From assembly GCA_964636885.1 (NCBI GenBank), contig CAZWVA010000049.1:1-20743 (forward strand): 20,743 nucleotides of DNA, read 5' to 3'. This stretch comes from CAZWVA01 sp964636885. GTDB lineage: Bacteria > Desulfobacterota_D > UBA1144 > Nemesobacterales > CSP1-2. Below are positions 15,334 through 20,743 of this stretch, piece after piece (position 1 is the stretch's first letter; the number at the start of each line of letters is the position of its first letter). Both the position numbers and the translations under genes were made by a program. The notes beneath the pieces are model-generated. The model saw only the letters and a list, made by a program, of their open reading frames with translations, had not been told where the DNA came from and did no database searches.

Positions 15334-16467
15334 ATGGTCGATCTATTTAGATACGCCGATGACCTTGGACCTACAAAGATCATCCATGTCTATGAGCCCT
15401 CGATTCGGTTAAAGGCGATACTCGTTGTTGATAACATAGCTAGGGGACCCTCTATCGGCGGTCTACGCATAGCCCCTGATGTGAGTGTAGAGGAGTGCTT
15501 CCGGCTTGCGAGGGCCATGACGTTGAAGAACGCGGCAGCGGATCTTCCTTACGGGGGTGGCAAGTCGGTCTTATTCGGGGATCCAAAGATGGCTAGGTCG
15601 GAAAAGGAGGTACTCATCCGGGGCCTGGCCAGGGCACTCCGCAATGTTGAGGAATACATATTTGGGCCGGACATGGGTACGGATGAGGAATGTATGGCTT
15701 GGGTAAGGGATGAGATAGGACGATCGGTTGGATTGCCACGTGAGGTGGGCGGTATACCACTTGACGAAATCGGCGCCACCGGTTGGGGGCTGGTTCACTC
15801 GGCAGAGGTTGCAGCCGAATTCTGCGGCATCGAACTAAGGGGAGCGCGCTTTGCCGTTCAGGGTTTTGGCGCTGTGGGTAAGCATACCGCACGCTTCCTC
15901 TCTGAGAAGGGGGCCATTATGGTTGCGGCCGCGGATTCGGTTGGTGCCATCTACAACCCGGATGGCCTCGATGTTGGTGAGTTGATCGGACTGAAAGAAG
16001 GGGGAAGGAGCGTCTCGGATTACCGGAATGGAACCCCGATCGAAAGGGACGGTATTATCGATGTGGATTGTGATATCTGGATCCCCGCGGCACGCCCGGA
16101 TGTGGTTAACGAGGGGAATGTCCATCGCCTGAAGGCAAGGCTCGTTATACAGGGGGCGAATATCCCCATCACAGAAGGCGCAGAGAGGGTTCTGGCTGAA
16201 AAGGGTATACTCTGCGTTCCCGACTTCATCGCCAATGCGGGGGGTGTGATCTGTGCGGCGATGGAATACCAGGGGTCCACGGAGTCTATTGCCCTCACCA
16301 CGATTAAGGATAAGTTGCTGAGAAATACGAGGGTCGTGCTTGAGAATGCCGCTAAGAGGGGTGTTCTGCCACGGCAGGCGGCGGTCGATCTTGCGGTGCA
16401 AAGGGTGAGGAAGGCTATGGGCTTTAGGAATTATTCCCTCTTCTCATCGGCACCCGGCTTCGTGTAG
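15334..16467 (+). CDS. Glu/Leu/Phe/Val dehydrogenase family amino-acid dehydrogenase
   Basis: This cytoplasmic enzyme oxidatively deaminates an L-amino acid to its 2-oxoacid with NAD(P). Visible: the substrate-binding GGLRIAPDVS, catalytic Lys77 in LPYGGGKSVLFGDP, the segment FGPDMGTDEECMAW, and the Rossmann motif GFGAVG at residues 177-182. The length of 377 aa and the GGGKSV form are closer to leucine/valine or phenylalanine dehydrogenases (about 360 aa) than to glutamate dehydrogenases (410-450 aa), so a branched-chain or aromatic substrate is likely, but this is not proved. GGGAG lies 7 nt before the ATG. It is the first gene of a four-gene operon with a 2-oxoacid:ferredoxin oxidoreductase, which would use its product. 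Arg codons are 17 AGR to 13 CGN. Confidence 0.88.
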   Translation: MVDLFRYADDLGPTKIIHVYEPSIRLKAILVVDNIARGPSIGGLRIAPDVSVEECFRLARAMTLKNAAADLPYGGGKSVLFGDPKMARSEKEVLIRGLARALRNVEEYIFGPDMGTDEECMAWVRDEIGRSVGLPREVGGIPLDEIGATGWGLVHSAEVAAEFCGIELRGARFAVQGFGAVGKHTARFLSEKGAIMVAAADSVGAIYNPDGLDVGELIGLKEGGRSVSDYRNGTPIERDGIIDVDCDIWIPAARPDVVNEGNVHRLKARLVIQGANIPITEGAERVLAEKGILCVPDFIANAGGVICAAMEYQGSTESIALTTIKDKLLRNTRVVLENAAKRGVLPRQAAVDLAVQRVRKAMGFRNYSLFSSAPGFV

Positions 16468-16486
16468 GGAGTTAAGGAGAAGGCTC

Positions 16487-17428
16487 GTGTTTCGGATTCG
16501 GTTTCATGGAAGGGGAGGACAGGGAATTAAGACGGCCTGTCGTATTCTTGGGACGGCCTTTTTCCTTGAGGGTTTTGAGGTACAGGATGCCCCGCTCTAC
16601 GGTGCGGAGAGGCGTGGTGCACCGATCTTCGCCTACGTCCGGGCATCGAAAAGGCCGATCTACGAGAGGGGTTTAATCAGGCGGCCCGACCTCGTAGTCG
16701 TTGCGGATGATACTTTGGTGGCCCTACCCGCTGCCAATGTGCTAAGCGGTGTAACGAGGCGAACCGTTCTATTAATCAAGAGTCACGATTCACCGGAGAT
16801 TTGGCGTAACCGTCTGAATATAGAGTCTAGGGTATTGATTCTACCAGTAACGGAGGATGAGAGAGATCATGCCGAACTACCCCTTATTGGGGCTACCTGT
16901 GCTGGGGCCGCGGCCTCTTTGGTAGGGGTGATCTCACTTGAGTCTCTGGTGAGGGCTATCCGTGATGAGCTTGCTACCTTGGGAAAAGGCATAGTCGATA
17001 AAAACGTAGAGAGGGCTGAAGCCGCCTTTAGGATCATGAAGTGTCATGCAGGGTGTGTGACGGAAGGGGAAGAGGTCTCGGCAACGGCCTATGAGCCGCC
17101 CGATTGGATAGATCTCCCGTTTGAGGATGCCCGTAGATCTGCCCCTGTGATCCACGCCAGTTTAACCAGTGTGGAGGTAAAAACCGGTTTGTGGCGTACA
17201 ATGCGTCCCGTAATCGATTACGGTCATTGCAAGCACTGCTGGTGGATCTGTAGCAGTTTCTGCCCTGATAGCGCCATACTGGTCTCCGAGGGCGGCATTC
17301 CAAGGATAGACTACGATCATTGTAAGGGTTGTATGATATGCGTTACACAGTGTCCCTCCCATGCGATCTCTGCCATCCCGGAGCACGGGTCAGAGGCTGA
17401 GGAGCTAAAAGGAGGATTAGCGCGATGA
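16487..17428 (+). CDS. 2-oxoacid:ferredoxin oxidoreductase, fused gamma-delta subunit
   Basis: One polypeptide of 313 aa joins two subunits of the ferredoxin-dependent 2-oxoacid oxidoreductase. Residues 1-190 are the gamma subunit with the GRGGQGIKTA signature at 8-17 and APLYGAERRGAPIFAYVR. Residues 240-300 are the delta subunit, a two-cluster ferredoxin that passes electrons on. The second cluster motif is regular (Cys279, 282, 285, 289). The first is Cys248, 251, 255, 259, that is C-x2-C-x3-C-x3-CP with one residue more than usual between the second and third cysteines. The GTG start at 16487 has AAGGAG 7 nt upstream. It lies 19 nt after the dehydrogenase gene and overlaps the alpha-subunit gene by ATGA. 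Confidence 0.9.
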   Translation: MFRIRFHGRGGQGIKTACRILGTAFFLEGFEVQDAPLYGAERRGAPIFAYVRASKRPIYERGLIRRPDLVVVADDTLVALPAANVLSGVTRRTVLLIKSHDSPEIWRNRLNIESRVLILPVTEDERDHAELPLIGATCAGAAASLVGVISLESLVRAIRDELATLGKGIVDKNVERAEAAFRIMKCHAGCVTEGEEVSATAYEPPDWIDLPFEDARRSAPVIHASLTSVEVKTGLWRTMRPVIDYGHCKHCWWICSSFCPDSAILVSEGGIPRIDYDHCKGCMICVTQCPSHAISAIPEHGSEAEELKGGLAR

Positions 17429-18675
17429 CCCGCACATTGCTTACGGGAAATAGAGCCGCCGCTTGGGGTGCACGTCTGGCCAGGGCTGACTATATACCCG
17501 CCTTTCCCATAACACCCCAGACCGAGATCATAGAGACCATTTCCAACTGGATCGATTCGGGCGAGATGGGCGGACGCCTTGTTATGCTCGAATCGGAGCA
17601 CTCTATGATTACCGCTGCTGGTAGCGCCGCTGCAACCGGGGTTCGGGTGTTTACAGCCACATCCAGCCAGGGGCTTCTATACGCTATGGAAATGCTCTAT
17701 ACGGTAGCCGGCTGGCGTACGCCCTTTGTGCTTGTGAATGTATCGCGTGGCCTCTCTGCACCCCTCACGATGGAGCCGGATCACAACGACATACTGGCGG
17801 CAAGGGATTCTGGTTTCCTCCAGATCCACTGCGCTACCTGTCAGGAGGTCTTAGACAGCGTACTTATGGCGTTCCGCCTTTCTGAAGACGAGAGGGTGCG
17901 TTTGCCCGTCATAGTGAATATGGATGGCTTCTACCTCTCCTTTACACGTGAGCCGGTGGAATTGCCCGATGCCGACTCGGTGGATGATTTTCTTCCGCCC
18001 TTTGATCCGGAGAACATATCGTTTCGTGCGAGCACACCTACGAGTCAGGCGGTCGCCGTACTAGGGGGTTCCCCCTATTCCTATTTCCGCTATGAGACTC
18101 ATCTTGCGGCCATGAATGGCCTCCGTGTATACGATGAGATCGTAGAGGGATTCTCAAGCATCTTCGGGAGAACCTACGGTGCCGTTGAGTCTTATAAATG
18201 CGAGGATGCAGACATCGTATTCTTCATGATGGGTTCATTCGCAACAAAGGCAAAGGCCGCCATCGATAAACTGCGTGATGCCGGAGAACCGGTCGGATTG
18301 GTTCGTCCGAGGCTTTTTCGTCCATTCCCGGCGGACAGTATACGACGGTTGCTTGCTGGTAGGCGAGGGGTTGCCGTGATAGATCAGAACATATCGGTGG
18401 GTAAGGGAGGCGTGCTCCATTCCGAGTTGGCTTCCGTGCTCTATGGCTTTAAGGATGCACCACCCATCCTCATCAGTTTCATAGGTGGTCTTGGCGGTCG
18501 TGATATATCGGCCGAGGAGTTTTTTGAGATGGCAAGGGTTACCCGTAAGGCGGTTGAATCCGGTAAGACGCCTCCTCCGAGGCTTCTATATAGCCGCGGT
18601 GAGCTCAGGGAGATACGTAAACTCCAGGCCATCGCACGTGTGGAGAGGGAGAAACTGGAGGGAAAAGATGGATGA
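17425..18675 (+). CDS. 2-oxoacid:ferredoxin oxidoreductase, alpha subunit
   Basis: The 416-aa alpha subunit carries the pyrimidine-binding (domain I) and transketolase-C-like (domain II) parts. The family segment AFPITPQTEIIETI lies near residue 30, followed by ESEHSMITAAGSAAATGVR and TATSSQGLLYAMEMLY, where Glu of ESEHS contacts the thiamine ring. Later LVNVSRGLSAPLTMEPDHND is typical of Por/Vor alpha chains, and VAVIDQNISVGKGGVLHSEL marks domain II. The enzyme converts a 2-oxoacid and CoA to acyl-CoA, CO2 and reduced ferredoxin. The start ATG overlaps the gamma-delta stop (ATGA), with AGGAGG about 8 nt before it. The 3' end overlaps the beta gene by 8 nt. Confidence 0.92.
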   Translation: MTRTLLTGNRAAAWGARLARADYIPAFPITPQTEIIETISNWIDSGEMGGRLVMLESEHSMITAAGSAAATGVRVFTATSSQGLLYAMEMLYTVAGWRTPFVLVNVSRGLSAPLTMEPDHNDILAARDSGFLQIHCATCQEVLDSVLMAFRLSEDERVRLPVIVNMDGFYLSFTREPVELPDADSVDDFLPPFDPENISFRASTPTSQAVAVLGGSPYSYFRYETHLAAMNGLRVYDEIVEGFSSIFGRTYGAVESYKCEDADIVFFMMGSFATKAKAAIDKLRDAGEPVGLVRPRLFRPFPADSIRRLLAGRRGVAVIDQNISVGKGGVLHSELASVLYGFKDAPPILISFIGGLGGRDISAEEFFEMARVTRKAVESGKTPPPRLLYSRGELREIRKLQAIARVEREKLEGKDG

Positions 18676-19582
18676 AAGCACGTTTAAGCGTATGAAGGAT
18701 CTACCATCCACCCGCCTCCTCGGTACCGGTACCCCCATGTGTGCCGGTTGCGGGGGGCTACAGGCTCTACACCTCATATACGACATCCTAGGGGAGAGGA
18801 GCGTGTTTGTAAACGCCGCTGGATGCATGACCCTTTTATCCGTATATCCATTCACCCCTTTCCGCGGTTCGTGGTTATACACGTCTATGGCCTCTGCTCC
18901 TGCCGGAGCCCAAGGGATCCGTGATGCCTTGGATATCCTTCTAGAGAATAAACGGATTCCGCCCGAGGAGGATCTGGATGTGGTGGTTCTTACCGGAGAC
19001 GGCGCCGCATACGGTATGGGGCTTTCCTCCACATCCGGGGCCATGGAGAGGAAACTCGATTTCATATACATCTGTTACGACAACGAGGGTTATGGAAACA
19101 CCGGGCAACAGTATTCGGGCGCTACACCCCATGCGGCTAAGACGGCAACCAGCGGGGGTCCCCGTGGTTTTACTGGGTACAAGAAGGATCTCTTTTCCAT
19201 ATGGGCGGCGCATAAACCCACCTACTTGGCGACCGTGATCGGTTCGGAGCCGCTCGATCTTGCGCGTAAGGTCGAAAGGGTTAAGGGCTTAAAAGGCCCC
19301 AGGATGATTATAGCCCTTGCGCCCTGTCCGACAGGCTGGGGCTACGATCCGAGTGAAAGTATAGAGATCGGAAGGCTTGCCGTAAGAACGGGTATTTGGC
19401 CCTTAAAGGAGTACGTCGATGGTAAGGTCGTGCACACCAAGATACCACATCCGAGGATCCCGGTGGAGGAGTATTTGAAGAAACAGGGGCGGTTTGACCA
19501 CCTGTTTAAGCCACGAAGAAACGAGCCCCTACTCGCAGAACTCCAGGCAAATGTAGATGAGTATTGGAGGGGTGTAGAGTGA
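18668..19582 (+). CDS. 2-oxoacid:ferredoxin oxidoreductase, beta subunit
   Basis: The 304-aa beta subunit binds thiamine diphosphate and one [4Fe-4S] cluster. The N-terminal MCAGCGG and a later PCPTGW supply cluster cysteines; NAAGCM is also conserved. The TPP motif starts at GDGAAYGMG and ends at DNEGYGNTGQQ. Substrate type cannot be read directly; the preceding dehydrogenase suggests branched-chain or aromatic 2-oxoacids rather than pyruvate. The frame is open from 18485, but the ATG at 18668 is the right start: GGAGGG lies 6 nt upstream, the family N-terminus begins there, and it overlaps the alpha stop by 8 nt, as expected for coupled translation. The stop is only 14 nt before the orphan CRISPR repeat. 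Confidence 0.93.
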   Translation: MDESTFKRMKDLPSTRLLGTGTPMCAGCGGLQALHLIYDILGERSVFVNAAGCMTLLSVYPFTPFRGSWLYTSMASAPAGAQGIRDALDILLENKRIPPEEDLDVVVLTGDGAAYGMGLSSTSGAMERKLDFIYICYDNEGYGNTGQQYSGATPHAAKTATSGGPRGFTGYKKDLFSIWAAHKPTYLATVIGSEPLDLARKVERVKGLKGPRMIIALAPCPTGWGYDPSESIEIGRLAVRTGIWPLKEYVDGKVVHTKIPHPRIPVEEYLKKQGRFDHLFKPRRNEPLLAELQANVDEYWRGVE

Positions 19583-19596
19583 GTGTTTATTATTCC

Positions 19597-19626
19597 GTTT
19601 AAATTCCACCATGGTTCGATTCTAGT
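19597..19626 (-). repeat. Orphan perfect CRISPR repeat
   Basis: This 30-bp sequence (GTTTAAATTCC...GATTCTAGT on the + strand) is identical to the repeats at 20592 and 20658, but stands alone. No further repeat follows at a 36-37 bp spacing on either side. It begins 14 nt after the oxidoreductase beta stop. Between it and the array edge lie about 900 bp that hold the DUF5615/DUF433 pair. It may be the old last repeat of the array, cut off by an insertion. Confidence 0.9.
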
Positions 19627-19725
19627 TTATCCTTTGACAGTTGTCCTTTCCTTTTATCCTACGAGGCTTTTCTGGTTCAGTAACGGTTTGGGTAATCGAG
19701 GGTATGGAAGTGTGATTTTATACTT

Positions 19726-20094
19726 TTATCTTCCTAATGGTAAGCGCCGGATACGATGACGGGACTCTTCAACTATAATAATGGCACCCTCTTCAAGAGC
19801 CGATGCGGATTCCTTCAAGACAGCTCTCAACCTATCTATCACATGTGGAGTACGTGTGTTATGAAGCCGAAAGAGTATGACGCTTACTGTCCGACCTCCA
19901 GATAAGGCGATTATCTCTCCGAAATCGAGATCAAAAGTTAGCAAAATTCGATGCTCCGCAGCCGCTTTTTGAAAGATTTCCCCATTCGGTAAGCAATGGA
20001 GTCCTTCTTCACGAAGGTGGCTTACATTATGTCCTTCAGAACGGAGCCATTCAACTATTCTGAGGGCGATTCCCATATCTGCCAGAAAGCGCAT
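19726..20094 (-). CDS. DUF5615 PIN-like toxin of a toxin-antitoxin pair
   Basis: A 122-aa protein of the DUF5615 (Mut7-C-like PIN) family, the usual partner of DUF433 antitoxins; family members are predicted ribonucleases. The N-terminal MRFLADMGI carries the first acidic residue (Asp6), where the family normally has MRFLxDxN. The second acidic cluster is TFDLDFGEI at about residues 53-61. The closing VIVEESRHRIRRLPL is also family-like. The ATG at 20094 is 8 nt after the DUF433 stop, with TAGGT and AAAAGG just upstream. Arg codons include several CGN. It lies between CRISPR repeats, which is unusual. RNase activity is inference from the fold, not shown. Confidence 0.82.
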   Translation of the reverse strand: MRFLADMGIALRIVEWLRSEGHNVSHLREEGLHCLPNGEIFQKAAAEHRILLTFDLDFGEIIALSGGRTVSVILFRLHNTRTPHVIDRLRAVLKESASALEEGAIIIVEESRHRIRRLPLGR

Positions 20095-20102
20095 CCTTTT
20101 AC

Positions 20103-20318
20103 CTAAGCAAAGCGTATCTCTTCATTGGTGAGCCAGGCGGCGTATTCCAGTGCCTGCTGTATATCTGCGGGCTCAAGATCAGGATAATCGGCTAAAATCT
20201 CCTCAATTGTAGCCCCATGTGCAATCTGTCCTACAATCACTGAGACAGGGATACGCATTCCGCGGATACAGGCTCGGCCTCCCATGATCTTTGGGTCAAA
20301 TGTAATACGATCAAACAT
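20103..20318 (-). CDS. DUF433 antitoxin
   Basis: A 71-aa DUF433 protein, a helix-turn-helix-type family paired with DUF5615 toxins and thought to neutralise them and repress the operon. The sequence FDPKIMGGRACIRGMRIPV, then AHGATIEEILADYPDLEPADI and ALEYAAW, matches the family from end to end. I chose the ATG at 20318, which has GGGGAGGT 8 nt upstream; a longer frame to 20348 adds ten residues without family likeness. The toxin gene follows after 8 nt. Its promoter probably includes the TATAAT on the minus strand at 20371-20376. Confidence 0.85.
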   Translation of the reverse strand: MFDRITFDPKIMGGRACIRGMRIPVSVIVGQIAHGATIEEILADYPDLEPADIQQALEYAAWLTNEEIRFA

Positions 20319-20370
20319 TCTCAGCACCTCCCCATACATAGAATACAAAGCCGAGAAGGATTAGCAAGGT

Positions 20371-20376
20371 ATTATA
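20371..20376 (-). promoter_or_regulatory. Possible -10 box of the toxin-antitoxin operon
   Basis: TATAAT on the minus strand, with a start near 20364 and a leader of about 46 nt to the antitoxin ATG. No good -35 hexamer stands 16-18 bp upstream, so it may depend on an activator, or be chance. Confidence 0.35.
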
Positions 20377-20423
20377 AGGAAGGAGGTTTCTTTAACCATT
20401 GTCATGACCTTTTTGGTGTTTCA

Positions 20424-20561
20424 TCATCGCTTGAACACCCTCAAGCCAGTGATGCTTCTGACTTTTTTCTGGATAGAGGGCGCTGATGCAAGAGCTAACC
20501 TATCAAAAATGCTTTCGTCTTCGGTTTGCAATTCCACCCATAGTTTGATTTTAGTATCCAT
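20424..20561 (-). CDS. Small unassigned ORF of 45 codons overlapping the degenerate repeat
   Basis: The frame begins MDTKIKLWVELQTEDESIF and ends ITGLRVFKR. I do not recognise it. Its first eleven or so codons overlap the degenerate CRISPR repeat at 20524-20555, so the N-terminal part may be repeat-derived. A weak GAAGAG lies about 11 nt upstream of the ATG. The composition is protein-like (mixed charge, no low complexity), yet a frame of this length is easily found by chance. It points the same way as the toxin-antitoxin genes and stops 106 nt before the antitoxin start codon. Confidence 0.25.
   Translation of the reverse strand: MDTKIKLWVELQTEDESIFDRLALASAPSIQKKVRSITGLRVFKR
20524..20555 (-). 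repeat. Degenerate CRISPR repeat at the array edge
   Basis: GTTTGCAATTCCACCCAT and then AGTTTGATTTTAGT align to the whole 30-bp repeat with two single-base insertions and four substitutions. It is exactly 36 bp from the next perfect repeat, the same spacing as in the array, so it is a true decayed copy. Decay at one end is typical of the leader-distal end. Confidence 0.8.
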
Positions 20562-20743
20562 TGCTCATTACTCTTCACCCATCACTTGATTGTTTAAATT
20601 CCACCATGGTTCGATTCTAGTACCTAAAGCCAGAAGTTGAATCCGGGAAAGAGAGTCGTTTAAATTCCACCATGGTTCGATTCTAGTCCTCGAATAACAC
20701 AAACTTTCAGAGAATCGAGCTTGAGTTTAAATTCCACCATGGT
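20524..20743 (-). CRISPR. Edge of a CRISPR array, truncated by the window end
   Basis: A degenerate repeat (20524-20555), two perfect 30-bp repeats (20592-20621, 20658-20687) and the first 19 bp of a third (20725-20743) are separated by unique spacers of 36, 36 and 37 bp. On the minus strand the repeat starts ACTAGAATCG and ends GGAATTTAAAC, like the 30-bp repeats of type I-B and some type III systems that end ATTGAAAC. This, and the decayed repeat on the left, suggest transcription from right to left with leader and cas genes outside the window. No cas gene is present here. Confidence 0.93.

Noticed and set aside
18485..18667. Longer beta-subunit start
   Set aside because: The extension lies inside the alpha-subunit gene in another frame and has no family likeness.
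19663..19692. Second degenerate repeat 36 bp after the orphan repeat
   Set aside because: Only a few bases match (TGGTTC), no better than chance.
20404..20589. Plus-strand ORF of 61 codons at the array edge
   Set aside because: It runs through the degenerate repeat and a spacer, has no clear ribosome binding site and no recognisable product.

Overview
The window reads as chromosomal DNA of an anaerobic, Gram-negative-type bacterium. Two lipoproteins, one of them LolB-like (DUF4292), point to an outer membrane. Two-oxoacid:ferredoxin oxidoreductase genes point to ferredoxin-based anaerobic metabolism. Many genes favour AGG/AGA for Arg and ATA for Ile, as in several thermophilic Desulfobacterota and Nitrospirota-like lineages. 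That placement is inference only; no marker gene fixes the taxon.

Layout. (1) 1-3857: the two halves of a TldD/TldE protease face each other, tldD on + and pmbA/tldE on -, with a DUF71 (Dph6-like) PP-loop ATPase behind tldE on the same strand. (2) 4026-7994: a tight envelope operon of a secreted transglutaminase-like protein, a TPR lipoprotein and a DUF4292 lipoprotein. (3) 7991-10116: ptsH and ptsI behind a near-consensus promoter, with no EII gene. (4) 10173-10689: tRNA-Arg(UCG), then about 440 bp with promoter-like boxes, two hairpins and a 42-codon ORF with a good ribosome binding site. (5) 10690-15109: a lipoprotein metallophosphoesterase, an amino-acid permease, a YbhB/PEBP protein and an endonuclease III whose Fe-S cysteine motif has become Cys-His-Cys-Asp. 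(6) 15294-19582: a sigma-54-type promoter followed by an amino-acid dehydrogenase and three genes for a 2-oxoacid:ferredoxin oxidoreductase (fused gamma-delta, alpha, beta). (7) 19597-20743: an orphan perfect CRISPR repeat, a DUF5615/DUF433 toxin-antitoxin pair, a degenerate repeat, and the edge of a CRISPR array that runs off the right end.

How the genes work together. The dehydrogenase would deaminate amino acids to 2-oxoacids. The oxidoreductase would convert these to acyl-CoA, CO2 and reduced ferredoxin, and the nearby permease could supply substrate. The permease and the dehydrogenase use CGN Arg codons much more than tldD does, which hints at a separate history. HPr and enzyme I without an EII fit a regulatory rather than sugar-importing PTS.

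The most unusual points are the toxin-antitoxin module lying between identical CRISPR repeats, the endonuclease III with altered cluster ligands, and the sigma-54-type control of amino-acid oxidation.
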